NCBI GenBank assembly: GCA_004552445.1 | Contig: SFOJ01000001.1 | Coordinates: forward strand, 61,988-125,987 | Reading direction: 5' to 3' | Source: Mollicutes bacterium | GTDB lineage: Bacteria; Bacillota_I; Bacilli_A; RF39; UBA660 | Length of the DNA: 64,000 bases | In this document: positions 42,389 through 51,848 of the stretch, piece after piece | Layout of the letters: each line of letters opens with the position of its first letter | Position numbering within the stretch: position 1 is the stretch's first letter | Program-made: the position numbers and the translations under genes | The notes under the pieces: generated by a model | The model's database searches: none | Told to the model about the DNA's origin: nothing | What the model saw: the letters and a program-made list of their open reading frames with translations, nothing else

Positions 42389-43156
42389 ATGTTGTTATAT
42401 ATATTATGGCAATGTGGTTTAGTTTTAAGTACATTTATTAATATTCCTATGTCTGCTCTTGCTTATATGAGATTTAGACTTAAAGATAAAGAATTCTATA
42501 ATTATTTAAAAAATAGAAGTTTAAAAGATAAGATTTTATTTAATATTAAAAATGCTGTTAGGTTTTTCTTACCAATTTATAATATTATATATCCTATTAA
42601 GTTATTATCTTGTGGTGGACTTAAGTATGTTATGGCAAAATGGAAAAAAGAAATATTAAATTCTGAAAAAAATAAAGGTAAATTTAAAAGAAAAATAAAA
42701 GGATTTTTTGAAAATGTAAAAACTGAAGTTAAAGAATTTAAAGATGAATTCTTTCCTAGTAAGAAAAAATCTAAAGAAATAGAAACTAGTAAATCAAATG
42801 AAATTGATCAAAAGAAAGACGATACTAAAAAAACTTCATCAGTTGAAACAGTTAAACCTGCACCAACTACTTCTAAAAAAACTACAACTGTTCCAACTAA
42901 AAAAGTAGATACTGATTCAAGAGAGTTAACTCCTGAAAGAATTAATTTTTACTTAGATCAATACAGAAAAGAGTATACTAAATTAAGAACTCAATATGAA
43001 TCTCTTAAAGTAAGTAATGCTCCAGTTAGTGAATTAAATAAAATCGTAAGAAATATGAATGCTTTAGCATTAAGAAGTCAACAATTAATTGATTTACGTA
43101 ATGGTATGAATCAAGAAAAAACTCAAAGTGGTGCTCAAATGAAATTAAAAAGATAA
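42389..43156 (+). CDS. Highly expressed basic membrane-anchored protein, unknown
   Basis: From the ATG at 42389 (AAGGGGTG five bases upstream) the protein has 255 residues. One or two membrane segments occupy the N-terminal part (LLYILWQCGLVLSTFI; RFFLPIYNIIYPIKLLSCGG). The rest is soluble, strongly basic and low-complexity (Lys, Thr, Ser; KPAPTTSKKTTTVPTKKVD), ending in a helical segment LTPERINFYLDQYRKEYTKL and NKIVRNMNALALRSQQLI. The perfect promoter suggests high constitutive expression. No family recognised; a membrane-linked, disordered linker protein with a C-terminal coiled coil is what the sequence shows. Confidence 0.65.
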   Translation: MLLYILWQCGLVLSTFINIPMSALAYMRFRLKDKEFYNYLKNRSLKDKILFNIKNAVRFFLPIYNIIYPIKLLSCGGLKYVMAKWKKEILNSEKNKGKFKRKIKGFFENVKTEVKEFKDEFFPSKKKSKEIETSKSNEIDQKKDDTKKTSSVETVKPAPTTSKKTTTVPTKKVDTDSRELTPERINFYLDQYRKEYTKLRTQYESLKVSNAPVSELNKIVRNMNALALRSQQLIDLRNGMNQEKTQSGAQMKLKR

Positions 43157-43184
43157 TCATAATCTATTGATTATCTTTTTTTTA
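43147..43184 (+). terminator. Terminator
   Basis: AAAAAGATAATCA-TAATCTAT-TGATTATCTTTTT plus further Ts, overlapping the stop codon of the preceding gene. Confidence 0.88.
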
Positions 43185-43220
43185 ATTTAAATTATGTTAT
43201 AATTGTATTGAGGTAATAAT

Positions 43221-44303
43221 ATGAGAGGCGTATATATACATATTCCTTTTTGTAAGAATATATGTAGTTATTGTGATTTCTGCAAGTTCTTGTATAATGA
43301 GGAATGGGCAAATACTTATTTAGATTTTTTAAATCAAGAAATTAAAGAATATTATGAGGGAGATAAAGTTAAAAGTGTTTATATTGGTGGTGGAACTCCA
43401 TCTAGTTTAAGTATAAGTAACTTGAATAAGTTATTTGAGATAGTGAGTCATATAAGAACTATAGAAGATGCTGAAATTACTTTTGAGTGTAATATTAATG
43501 ATATAAGTTTAGAGTTATTAGAAATACTTAAAAATAATAATGTTAATAGATTAAGTATAGGGGTAGAAAGTTTTAATAAAAAGAATCTTAAATTGATGAA
43601 TAGAAATCATAATAAAAAAGATATTTTTGAAAAAATAAATTTATGTAAAAAAAGTGGTTTTAAGAATATTAATGTTGATTTAATATATGCTTTACCTGAA
43701 GAGAGCCTTTTTACTCTTAAAAATGATCTTAATAGTATACTTAAACTTGGAATAACTCATATTAGTACGTATTCTTTAATAATAGAAGAACATACAGTGT
43801 TACATAATAATAAAACTATGCCTATAGATGAATTACTTGATTATAAGATGTATAAACATATATGTAGAAAACTTAAGAAAAAAGGTTTTCATCATTATGA
43901 AGTTAGTAACTTCTCATTACCAGGATATGAGAGCAAACATAACTTAATATATTGGGATAATAATGAATATTATGGTTTTGGACTTGGAGCTCATGGGTAT
44001 ATTAATGAAATGAGATATGAAAACACAAGAAATTTTAACAAATATTTAAATGGTCAATATAGGTTAAACGAATTGTTAGTATCTACTCAAGAAGAAATGG
44101 AAAATGAAGTTATACTAGGCCTACGTAAATTAGATGGTATTAGTATTAGTGAATTTCATGAGAGATTTAAAAAAGATATATTCAAAGTGTTTAAGATAGA
44201 TGATGCTGTTAATAAAAAGTATCTTGTTATTAAGGATGATAAAATATATATACCTGAAGATAAAATATATGTTATGAATGAAATAATTAATATGATTTTA
44301 TAG
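43221..44303 (+). CDS. hemW: Radical SAM heme chaperone HemW (HemN-like)
   Basis: The radical-SAM cluster motif is at the N-terminus: YIHIPFCKNICSYCDFCKF, containing CxxxCxxC followed by a further Cys, the HemW variant. VYIGGGTPSSLS, SIGVESFNKKNLKLMNRNH and NLIYWDNNEYYGFGLGAHGY follow. HemW lacks the extra HemN substrate-binding region and is a heme-trafficking protein rather than a coproporphyrinogen oxidase; no other heme genes are near. In many Bacillota it precedes hrcA-grpE-dnaK; here an ABC exporter pair follows. 360 residues is normal. Confidence 0.9.
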   Translation: MRGVYIHIPFCKNICSYCDFCKFLYNEEWANTYLDFLNQEIKEYYEGDKVKSVYIGGGTPSSLSISNLNKLFEIVSHIRTIEDAEITFECNINDISLELLEILKNNNVNRLSIGVESFNKKNLKLMNRNHNKKDIFEKINLCKKSGFKNINVDLIYALPEESLFTLKNDLNSILKLGITHISTYSLIIEEHTVLHNNKTMPIDELLDYKMYKHICRKLKKKGFHHYEVSNFSLPGYESKHNLIYWDNNEYYGFGLGAHGYINEMRYENTRNFNKYLNGQYRLNELLVSTQEEMENEVILGLRKLDGISISEFHERFKKDIFKVFKIDDAVNKKYLVIKDDKIYIPEDKIYVMNEIINMIL

Positions 44304-44315
44304 AGAGGAAAAAAG

Positions 44316-46025
44316 ATGAAAGTATTAAAGTTAATAGGGGACTTAAAAAAATATATTTTTATAATGATTGTTTTTTCTATTACTCAAGTATTTTGTGAAC
44401 TTTATTTACCTAATATTATGAGTAATATTGTTGATATTGGTATAGCTAATGCTGATAAAGCATTTATTATTAAAGAAGCTATCATTATGTTTATTACAAC
44501 TATTGTGTGTTTAATATCTCATATTTTGGTTATTTATAGTACTGCAAAGTTTTCAAATAATTATGGCTATAAAATTAGAAAGGCTTTATATTCTAAAATT
44601 ACATCTTTTAGTAAAAAAGAGATTGATGAATTTGGAGCATCTACTTTAATAACAAGAAGTACTAATAATGTTAGTAATATAACTTCTACATTTAGTTTTG
44701 GACTTAGACTTATTATATTTGCTCCAATAATGGGAATAGGTGCTGCGATAATGGGATATAAAACTGCTCCTAGTTTAGCACCAATAGTACTTGTAGCAGT
44801 ATGTATTTTAGTAATAGGCCTTAGTACGATATTTGTTTTAGTTTTTCCAAAATTTGAAGTTCTTCAAAAATTGCTTGATAAATTAAATGCTTCAACAAGA
44901 GAGATATTATCTGGACTTAGAGTTATAAAAGCATTTAATAAACAGGAATTCTTTAAAAAAAGATTTGATAAAGTAAATACAGAAAATAAAAATCTTAATA
45001 TATTTTTAAATAAAGTTTTGTATTTAGTAGAACCAATGATGTCATTAATAATAAATATAGCTACTATTGTTATAGTTTATGTTTCATGTGATTATTTAAG
45101 TCTTGGAACTCTTGAGATTGGTTCTATGATGGCTTTTATTCAATATATGTCTACTGTATTATTAAGTTTTATGATGTTACTTGTTATTATATTAAATATA
45201 CCTAGAGTAATAGTATCATTTAAGAGAATAAATGAAGTATTAAGTGTAGAACCTAGTATAAGTAATACAGGAAAAATTAAACTATCTAATTTGGAAAGTA
45301 TTGAGTTTAAAAATGTATATTTTAGATATGATAAAGCTCAAGAGGATATGCTTAAGAATATATCTTTTAGAATAGAAAAAGGAGAAAATATTGGTATTAT
45401 AGGGAGTTCTGGAAGTGGAAAAACTACAATAGTTAATTTGCTTTTAAGACATATTGATCCTACAAGTGGAAATATATTAATAAATGGAATTGATATTAAA
45501 GAATATGATATAGAATCCCTTAGAAATATATTTGCTTATACTCCTCAAAAAACATTATTATTTAAAGGATCTATTCGTGAAAACTTAACATTTGATAAGA
45601 ATTTTGCGAATAATGTATTAGATAATGCATTAGATGAAGCTGCTATTAAGGATTTTATTGACAATAATACTGAAGGTTATGAATTTAAGATTGAACAATC
45701 CGCTGTTAATTTAAGTGGTGGTCAAAAGCAAAGAATGTCTATTGCTCGCGCTTTATTAAGTGGAGGAGAGTGTTTACTTTTTGATGACTCATTTAGTGCG
45801 GTTGATTATATAACTGATAAAAAAATAAGAAATTCAATAAACAATAATTATAGTGATAAAATGGTAATATTAGTTACTCAAAGAGTTGGTACTATAAAAG
45901 ATGCTGATAAAATTATAGTAATAGATGAAGGAAAAGTAGAATCTATTGGAAATTATGATACTCTTGAGAAAACTAGTAAAGTATTTAAAGAATTTGTTGA
46001 TTCTCAAAAAAGGGAGGTGGCGTAG
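44316..46025 (+). CDS. ABC exporter subunit 1 (degenerate catalytic site)
   Basis: Six membrane segments (about 15-300) followed by an ATPase domain: Walker A IGSSGSGKTTIV, signature LSGGQKQRMSIARALLSG and Walker B CLLFDDSFSAVD. The residue after the Walker B Asp is Asp rather than the catalytic Glu, which marks the degenerate site of a heterodimeric exporter such as BmrC/BmrD. The next gene supplies the partner. It is adjacent to hemW (12-base gap). Likely a multidrug or lipid exporter; substrate not readable. 569 residues. Confidence 0.92.
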   Translation: MKVLKLIGDLKKYIFIMIVFSITQVFCELYLPNIMSNIVDIGIANADKAFIIKEAIIMFITTIVCLISHILVIYSTAKFSNNYGYKIRKALYSKITSFSKKEIDEFGASTLITRSTNNVSNITSTFSFGLRLIIFAPIMGIGAAIMGYKTAPSLAPIVLVAVCILVIGLSTIFVLVFPKFEVLQKLLDKLNASTREILSGLRVIKAFNKQEFFKKRFDKVNTENKNLNIFLNKVLYLVEPMMSLIINIATIVIVYVSCDYLSLGTLEIGSMMAFIQYMSTVLLSFMMLLVIILNIPRVIVSFKRINEVLSVEPSISNTGKIKLSNLESIEFKNVYFRYDKAQEDMLKNISFRIEKGENIGIIGSSGSGKTTIVNLLLRHIDPTSGNILINGIDIKEYDIESLRNIFAYTPQKTLLFKGSIRENLTFDKNFANNVLDNALDEAAIKDFIDNNTEGYEFKIEQSAVNLSGGQKQRMSIARALLSGGECLLFDDSFSAVDYITDKKIRNSINNNYSDKMVILVTQRVGTIKDADKIIVIDEGKVESIGNYDTLEKTSKVFKEFVDSQKREVA

Positions 46026-47792
46026 ATGAAAAAACAAAATAAAGCTCCTTCTTTTAAAGAAATTGTTACTAAAACATTTAAAATAATTAAAGATTATAAA
46101 AATCATTATATACTTATAATATTATTTTGTTTACTTGCTGCCTTATTTAGTGCTCTTGCTCCATATTTTTTAGGTTATGCTACTGATAGTTTATATGACT
46201 CTATTAAGAATGGTGTCGATTTTAATTATCTATATATTGTAAAAGTTTTAATAATTGTTCTTGCTTGTTATATAATAGATGCATTATGTACTTATTTTAA
46301 AAGTTATATGTCATCTAAACTAGGTCAAGAGATAGGATATGATTTAAGGAAAAAACTTATTAATAAAATAAATGTTACTAAACTTAGAAAATTGGATAGT
46401 ATGAAGAAAGGTGATATCATTAGTAAAATAACTAATGATGTAGAAAGACTTACTGATAATATCACTGAAATTATACCAGAACTTGTATATAATGTTTCAT
46501 TAATAATTGGTGTAATTATTATGATGTTTGTGCTTAATGTTAAACTTGCTTTTCTTACTATTATTGCAATTCCAATTACATATTTATTATTGTCATTTGT
46601 AGTACGTAAGACTCAAAATTATTTTGAACTTAATCAAAAAGCTATTGGAAATGTTAATTCTTTTGTAGAAGAGAGTGTTACTAATAATGATGTAATAAAG
46701 TCATTTAATAAAGAAAAATATTTTAATAAGAAATTTGATAAGGAGAGTAAAACACTAGCAGAGTATGGATTCAAAAGTAGTTTTTATAGTAGTCTAGCTG
46801 TTCCTTTTAATAAAGCTATAGGAAATTTAAATTATATTGTTATTGTATGTGTAGGAAGTATTAGTGTTATTAAAGGAAATATGAGACTTGGAGCTATACA
46901 ATCATTTATACAATATATGAAGGATTTTAATAGACCTATGAATGTTATTGCACAAGTTATTAGTAATTTACAAATGGCTATTGCGAGTGTAGATAGGGTT
47001 TATGAAATTTTAGATTTAGAAGAAGAAACTAATGGTAAAATAAAAGAGTTTACTTTTAATGATTCAATTGAATTTAAGGATGTAACATTTAGTTATGTTG
47101 AAGGTAAAACAGTACTTAAGAACTTTAATCTTAAAATTAAAAAGGGAGAAAAAATTGCGTTAGTTGGTAAGACTGGTGCTGGTAAAACTACTATAGTAAA
47201 TCTTTTAATGAATTTTCATGCTCATTATACTGGTCAAATATTAATTGATGGGGTAGATATTAGGGATATAGATAAAGAATCATATAGAAAACTAATAAGC
47301 ATGGTTCTTCAAGATACTTGGTTGTTTGAAGGAACTATAAAAGAAAATATAGTTTTTGATAGAAGAATTAGTGATGATAAGTTATCAAAAGCACTTTCTA
47401 AATCTAAAATACTTCATATGATTGAAGGCCTTCCAAATGGTCTATTATATCAGATTAATGAAGAAACTAATAATATGTCTGCTGGTGAAAAACAATTATT
47501 AACTATAGCACGAGCTCTTGTTGCTGACCCTGAAATACTTATACTTGATGAAGCAACATCAAATGTTGATACTCGTCTTGAATATTTAATAAATCATTCT
47601 ATGAATAGTTTAATGAAAAATAGAACATCTATAGTTATTGCTCATAGACTTTCAACTATAGTAGAAAGTGATAAGATAGTTGTTATTAAAAATGGTCAAA
47701 TACTTGAAGCAGGAACACATAAAGAACTGCTTAAAAATAGAGGATATTATTATGAACTTTATAGTAGTCAATTTGATTTAAATGAAGAGTAA
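46026..47792 (+). CDS. ABC exporter subunit 2 (catalytic)
   Basis: A 588-residue exporter half with membrane region (about 25-320) and ATPase: Walker A VGKTGAGKTTIV, Walker B ILILDEATSNVD with the catalytic Glu, and H-loop IVIAHRLST. The signature is MSAGEKQLLTIARAL in place of LSGGQ. Together with subunit 1, one ATP site pairs the degenerate Walker B with this modified signature, as in known heterodimeric exporters. GGGAGGTGG precedes the start; the two genes abut without a gap. Confidence 0.93.
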   Translation: MKKQNKAPSFKEIVTKTFKIIKDYKNHYILIILFCLLAALFSALAPYFLGYATDSLYDSIKNGVDFNYLYIVKVLIIVLACYIIDALCTYFKSYMSSKLGQEIGYDLRKKLINKINVTKLRKLDSMKKGDIISKITNDVERLTDNITEIIPELVYNVSLIIGVIIMMFVLNVKLAFLTIIAIPITYLLLSFVVRKTQNYFELNQKAIGNVNSFVEESVTNNDVIKSFNKEKYFNKKFDKESKTLAEYGFKSSFYSSLAVPFNKAIGNLNYIVIVCVGSISVIKGNMRLGAIQSFIQYMKDFNRPMNVIAQVISNLQMAIASVDRVYEILDLEEETNGKIKEFTFNDSIEFKDVTFSYVEGKTVLKNFNLKIKKGEKIALVGKTGAGKTTIVNLLMNFHAHYTGQILIDGVDIRDIDKESYRKLISMVLQDTWLFEGTIKENIVFDRRISDDKLSKALSKSKILHMIEGLPNGLLYQINEETNNMSAGEKQLLTIARALVADPEILILDEATSNVDTRLEYLINHSMNSLMKNRTSIVIAHRLSTIVESDKIVVIKNGQILEAGTHKELLKNRGYYYELYSSQFDLNEE

Positions 47793-47838
47793 TACTATTT
47801 AAATTAAAATATTAGATGTAAATTATATATGTTTTATG

Positions 47839-47864
47839 AAGAACTAGCAATAGTTCTTTTTCTA
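47839..47864 (+). terminator. Terminator after the ABC exporter
   Basis: AAGAACTA-GCAA-TAGTTCTT followed by TTTCT. Confidence 0.8.
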
Positions 47865-47901
47865 TTTGACAATAATTTTACGAATTATTTTTGAAAAGGT
47901 A

Positions 47902-47930
47902 TTTACAAAAGCGAACAAAAATAGTAATAT
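47902..47930 (+). promoter_or_regulatory. Promoter of the mraZ operon
   Basis: TTTACA (47902-47907), 17 bases, TAATAT (47925-47930). Transcription would start within the first MraZ repeat. Confidence 0.75.
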
Positions 47931-47966
47931 AGTGGTAGGAAGTGAAACAAAGTGGTAGAAAGTGGG
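47931..47966 (+). promoter_or_regulatory. MraZ operator: four 10-bp direct repeats
   Basis: AGTGGTAGGA, AGTGAAACAA, AGTGGTAGAA and AGTGGGG follow each other at exact 10-base spacing, directly after the -10 box. MraZ proteins bind tandem repeats with a GTG/TGG core at about one-turn spacing in their own promoter (reported in E. coli and Mycoplasma), so this is the expected autorepression site. The last repeat doubles as part of the mraZ ribosome site (GGGGTG). Confidence 0.85.
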
Positions 47967-47976
47967 GTGCTTTGAG

Positions 47977-48414
47977 ATGCTTATGGGTGAATTTCATCAT
48001 AATCTTGATGAAAAGAGTAGATTAATTATTCCAAGTAAGTTTAGAAATGAACTTGGAGAAAAAGCTATTATCACTAAAGGTCTTGATAAGTGCTTATTTG
48101 TTTATTCAGAAAGTGAATGGAATAAATTAGTACAAAAAGTAAGTAACCTACAATTTACTAAAAAGAATGTTAGAGCCTTTGAAAGGTCTTTCATTGGTGG
48201 AGCTTCTTTAATTGAATTCGATAAACAAGGTCGAATTAATATTACCTCACCGTTAGTTCATTACGCCAATATTAATAAAGAATGTGTAATTATTGGCGTA
48301 AATGAACGACTAGAAATTTGGAGTCTAGAAGAATTTAATAATTATATGAAAGAGAATGAAGATAATCTTAGTGAAATGGCTGAAGATATCTTCGATGCAA
48401 GTTATGAAGCATAA
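47977..48414 (+). CDS. mraZ: Transcriptional regulator MraZ
   Basis: Two AbrB-like half domains: MGEFHHNLDEKSRLIIPSKF (first) and SLIEFDKQGRINITSPLVHY (second), the normal double layout. MraZ binds tandem repeats in its own promoter and controls the division and cell-wall genes. I use the ATG at 47977 (MLMGEFHHN, 145 residues) with GGGGTG upstream; the GTG at 47962 lies inside the operator repeats. The end overlaps rsmH by 11 bases. Confidence 0.95.
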   Translation: MLMGEFHHNLDEKSRLIIPSKFRNELGEKAIITKGLDKCLFVYSESEWNKLVQKVSNLQFTKKNVRAFERSFIGGASLIEFDKQGRINITSPLVHYANINKECVIIGVNERLEIWSLEEFNNYMKENEDNLSEMAEDIFDASYEA

Positions 48415-49306
48415 AAGTGTATTATTAGAAGAGGTAATAAATTATTTAAATGTTAAACAGGGTGGAATATATGTGGATGCTACTGTAGGATATGCAGGAC
48501 ATTCAAGTGTAATATTAAGGAAAATTGGAAAAGAAGGGGTTCTTTTCGCCTTTGATCAAGATGATGAAGCAATAGAATATTCAAACGAAAGATTATCTAA
48601 AATAGGTAATAATTTCACAATTTTTAAAAGCAATTTTGTTAATATGAAAAAATATATTAATGAGAATGTTGATGGAATACTTTTTGATTTAGGGGTTTCT
48701 AGTCCTCAGCTGGATGAGGCGGAAAGAGGATTTAGTTTTCATAAAGATGCTCCTCTTGATATGAGAATGGACCAAAGTAATCCATTAGATGCCAAGATAG
48801 TTGTAAATGAATATAGCTATCAAAAACTTACTGAAATTTTGTTTAAGTTTGGTGAAGAAAAATATGCTAAAAGTATTGCTAAAGCAATTGTAGATGCAAG
48901 ACCAATTGAAACAACTCTTGAACTTGCAGAAATAATTAAAAATAGTGTGCCAATTAGTTATAGAAATAAAAGTCATCCTGCGAGAAAAACTTTCCAAGCT
49001 ATTAGAATTGAAGTAAATCATGAACTTGATATATTAGAAAGTTCGATTAGAGATGCGTTTGACTTATTAAAAATTGGTGGAAGACTTGAAGTAATATCAT
49101 TTCATTCATTGGAAGATAAAATAGTTGCTAAAGTATTTAAAGAATTATGTAGTGATGATATAAGTACTAAAAAACTTCCAGTTGTACCTTTTGAATTAAG
49201 TGCAAGAGCAAAAAAAATAGTGAAGATAACACCTAGCGATGATGAGCTAGATGATAATAATAGAAGTAGAAGTTCTAAATTAAGAGTTATTGAAAGGATA
49301 AGATAA
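48404..49306 (+). CDS. rsmH: 16S rRNA (cytosine1402-N4)-methyltransferase RsmH
   Basis: HKSVLLEEVINYLN, DATVGYAGHSSVIL (SAM motif I), GILFDLGVSSPQLDEAERGF and ARKTFQAIRIEVNHELD are the family hallmarks, and the protein ends in RSSKLRVIERI. It methylates C1402 of 16S rRNA. From the ATG at 48404 it has 300 residues, close to the usual 310; a start at 48356 adds 16 non-conserved residues read from within mraZ. No clear ribosome site precedes the ATG, so it is coupled to mraZ translation. Confidence 0.95.
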   Translation: MKHKSVLLEEVINYLNVKQGGIYVDATVGYAGHSSVILRKIGKEGVLFAFDQDDEAIEYSNERLSKIGNNFTIFKSNFVNMKKYINENVDGILFDLGVSSPQLDEAERGFSFHKDAPLDMRMDQSNPLDAKIVVNEYSYQKLTEILFKFGEEKYAKSIAKAIVDARPIETTLELAEIIKNSVPISYRNKSHPARKTFQAIRIEVNHELDILESSIRDAFDLLKIGGRLEVISFHSLEDKIVAKVFKELCSDDISTKKLPVVPFELSARAKKIVKITPSDDELDDNNRSRSSKLRVIERIR

Positions 49307-49594
49307 ATGAGACAAAAAAGATATGTAAAAACTAAGGGGGAAGGGTTACTTAAAACATTGACAGTAATTTTCTTCGTTGGATTTTTACTATCAACGTTTG
49401 TTTTGAGTGCTAAAGTTCAATCAAGTAATTCTGAACTTCAAAGATTAAAAAGTAAAATTGAATCTCAAGAAAAGATGAATTTAAGTATGCAAATGAAAAT
49501 AAATGAACTTGCATCTTTAGATAATGCTTTAGAAGTTGCAGATGCCAATAATTTGAAGTATAATAATAATAATATTAGAGTAATTTCAAAGTAG
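49307..49594 (+). CDS. ftsL: Cell division protein FtsL
   Basis: A short bitopic protein of 95 residues: basic cytoplasmic start (RQKRYVKTKGEG), one membrane helix (LTVIFFVGFLLSTFVLSA) and an extracellular leucine-zipper-type helix (SNSELQRLKSKIESQEKM) ending with VADANNLKYNNNNIRVI. It follows rsmH with no gap and precedes the division transpeptidase, the standard place for FtsL, which with DivIC links the divisome to septal synthesis. Sequence conservation is low, so position carries weight. Confidence 0.85.
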   Translation: MRQKRYVKTKGEGLLKTLTVIFFVGFLLSTFVLSAKVQSSNSELQRLKSKIESQEKMNLSMQMKINELASLDNALEVADANNLKYNNNNIRVISK

Positions 49595-49604
49595 AGGTGT
49601 CATA

Positions 49605-51779
49605 ATGAAAAAAACAAGAGTAATTAAGATTAATACAATATTCATAATTATTGTTGTTTTTATTTTTGCTACAATAATTTTTAAATTGTTATGGATTGGT
49701 CTTGGAAATATTAAAGTAAATGATAAAAGTTTAGCTACTTTTGCTGATAATCGTGATACTAGAAAGAAAACTCTTACTGCGAAAAGAGGAACTATATATT
49801 CTAGTAAGGGAGAAGTTTTAGCAAAAGATGTAAATAGTTATACAGTTATCGCTTATTTAGATTCTAGTAGAACTAAAGATGAAAAAAGGCCATATCATGT
49901 TGTAGATAAAGAAAAAACAGCCGAACGTTTAAGTCCTTTAATAAATATGACTAAAGAGAGAATTTTGAAATTATTAAACACTAAAATTAAATCTTGTAAT
50001 GAAGATAAAACTGAGTGTACTGAAAGAGTTCCTTATCAAGTTGAATTAGGTCCTGGAGGACGTGGAATTACTGAACTTGTTAAAGATCAAATTGAGGACT
50101 TGGATTTGCCTGGAATTGATTTTATAGCAAGTACTAAGAGATACTATCCTAATGGAGATTTTTTATCTTATACTTTAGGTTATGCTAAAAATAACGATAA
50201 TAATCAATATATTGGTGAAATGGGACTTGAACTTTATTATAATGATGAATTGACTGGTACTGATGGTTATATAGAGTATCAATCTGATTTATATGGTTAT
50301 CAAATCACTAGTACACCCGCTGTGGAACAAAAGAGTGTTAGTGGGGACGATATATATTTAACTATTGATGATAATATTCAAATGTTTACTGAGCAAGCTA
50401 TGAATACTTTAGAAGGTGGTAAACCTGAATGGGCTACTATATCTGTTGTAAATGCTAAAACAGGAGAAATATTAGGTGTTTCATCAAGTCCGAGTTTTAA
50501 TAATAACACTTTAGAAATAAAATCATATTATGATCCGTTCGTAGCTTATGAGTATGAACCAGGTTCAACTATGAAAATTTTTAGTTTTATGGCTGCAATG
50601 GAAAATGGAATATATGATGGAAGTAAGAAGTATAAGAGTGGTACTATTAAGGTAGATGAAGCTAAAATTAAGGATTGGAATAATATAGGATGGGGCATTG
50701 TTACTTTTGATAATGGATTTATGGCTTCTTCAAATGTTGCTGCTGTAAATCTTGCCATGGAACTTGGAAGGGCTAAACTTAAAGATTTTTATTCATCTTT
50801 AGGTTTTGGAAAGAAAACAGGTATTCCTCTTCCAAATGAAAGTAAAGGTATTGTTAATTTTAGATATAATACTGAGGTTGCTGCTGCTTCTTATGGTCAA
50901 GGTATGACTGCTAGTGCAATTCAAATGGTTCAGGCACTTACAACTATTGCTAATGATGGAATTATGATAAAACCATATATAGTTTCTAAGATTGTAAGCG
51001 GAGAAACTGGCGAAGTTGTACTTGAAAATAAAAGGACAGAGGTTGCTAAAGTAGCAAGTACTGAAACAGTTGAAAAAATGAAAAAATTAATGCGTGGTGT
51101 TGTTCAAAATGGATGCAAGATTGCAACTGGTGGTGGATATAATGTTCCTGGGTATGACGTTATTGGCAAAACTGGTACAGCTCAAATCGCATCATCTAAT
51201 GGAGGATACTTAAAAGGAAGTAGAAACTACATTAAAAGTTTTGCTGCTTTATTTCCTGGAGATGACCCACAAGTAATTATATATGTTGCTGCTAGTAAAA
51301 TAACTGATGCTAAATATTTAAAGAATTCTGTTAAAACTTTAGTTAAAGATGTAGGAACATATCTTAATATAGTTGGAAATAAGGAAGTTGAAGAGACAGG
51401 AACATATACAACAAAAAGTTATATTAATTTAGATACAACAACTGTTAAAAGTGCTTTAGAAGCATCATCTATGGAAGTAATTGTTATTGGAGATGGAAAT
51501 AAAATAATAAAACAGTATCCTAAAGAAAACACTAAATTAAATGCTCATAATAAAATATTCTTACTTACTAATGATACTAATTATAAAATGATAAATATAA
51601 AAGGTTGGTCTAGAAATGATGTTTCAACGTTTGCTAATATGGTAGGATTAGATGTAAATTATGATGGTTATGGTTATATTAAAACATATTCAATAAAAGA
51701 AGGAACTTTATTAGATAAAACTAGTAAATTAGAAGTTACATTAGAACCTATATTTAAAGAAGAAGTTAAAAATGAATAA
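49605..51779 (+). CDS. Division-type penicillin-binding protein (class B) with two PASTA domains
   Basis: One membrane helix (residues 10-33), dimerisation domain (about 50-240), transpeptidase domain with PGSTMKIF (Ser321, Lys324), SSN (375-377) and KTGTAQI (522-525), then two PASTA-like modules (about 605-665 and 666-720; TTTVKSALEASSMEVIVIG, then WSRNDVSTFANMVGLDV). It makes septal peptidoglycan cross-links, equivalent to PBP2B/FtsI; SpoVD, the spore version, has one PASTA domain, so the division enzyme is more likely. 724 residues. It lies in the mraZ operon with an AGAGGTG site. Confidence 0.92.
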   Translation: MKKTRVIKINTIFIIIVVFIFATIIFKLLWIGLGNIKVNDKSLATFADNRDTRKKTLTAKRGTIYSSKGEVLAKDVNSYTVIAYLDSSRTKDEKRPYHVVDKEKTAERLSPLINMTKERILKLLNTKIKSCNEDKTECTERVPYQVELGPGGRGITELVKDQIEDLDLPGIDFIASTKRYYPNGDFLSYTLGYAKNNDNNQYIGEMGLELYYNDELTGTDGYIEYQSDLYGYQITSTPAVEQKSVSGDDIYLTIDDNIQMFTEQAMNTLEGGKPEWATISVVNAKTGEILGVSSSPSFNNNTLEIKSYYDPFVAYEYEPGSTMKIFSFMAAMENGIYDGSKKYKSGTIKVDEAKIKDWNNIGWGIVTFDNGFMASSNVAAVNLAMELGRAKLKDFYSSLGFGKKTGIPLPNESKGIVNFRYNTEVAAASYGQGMTASAIQMVQALTTIANDGIMIKPYIVSKIVSGETGEVVLENKRTEVAKVASTETVEKMKKLMRGVVQNGCKIATGGGYNVPGYDVIGKTGTAQIASSNGGYLKGSRNYIKSFAALFPGDDPQVIIYVAASKITDAKYLKNSVKTLVKDVGTYLNIVGNKEVEETGTYTTKSYINLDTTTVKSALEASSMEVIVIGDGNKIIKQYPKENTKLNAHNKIFLLTNDTNYKMINIKGWSRNDVSTFANMVGLDVNYDGYGYIKTYSIKEGTLLDKTSKLEVTLEPIFKEEVKNE

Positions 51780-51797
51780 AAAATACTTCTTTTTTTA
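51760..51797 (+). terminator. Terminator after the PBP gene
   Basis: AAGAAGT pairs with ACTTCTT across an 18-base loop and is followed by a run of Ts. It ends the first part of the division cluster. Confidence 0.65.
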
Positions 51798-51798
51798 T

Positions 51799-51805
51799 TT
51801 CGACA
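51799..51805 (+). promoter_or_regulatory. Candidate Spo0A box upstream of sirA
   Basis: TTCGACA is the exact reverse complement of the Spo0A-box core TGTCGAA. It lies in the 69-base gap before sirA, about 20 bases upstream of a TATAGA -10-like element (51825-51830), so it overlaps the -35 position, as in Spo0A-activated promoters. In B. subtilis sirA is activated by Spo0A. A seven-base match can occur by chance; the placement is what makes it interesting. Confidence 0.55.
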
Positions 51806-51848
51806 TTTTTTTTAATATTTATGTTATAGAATATATTTGAGGTGAAAC

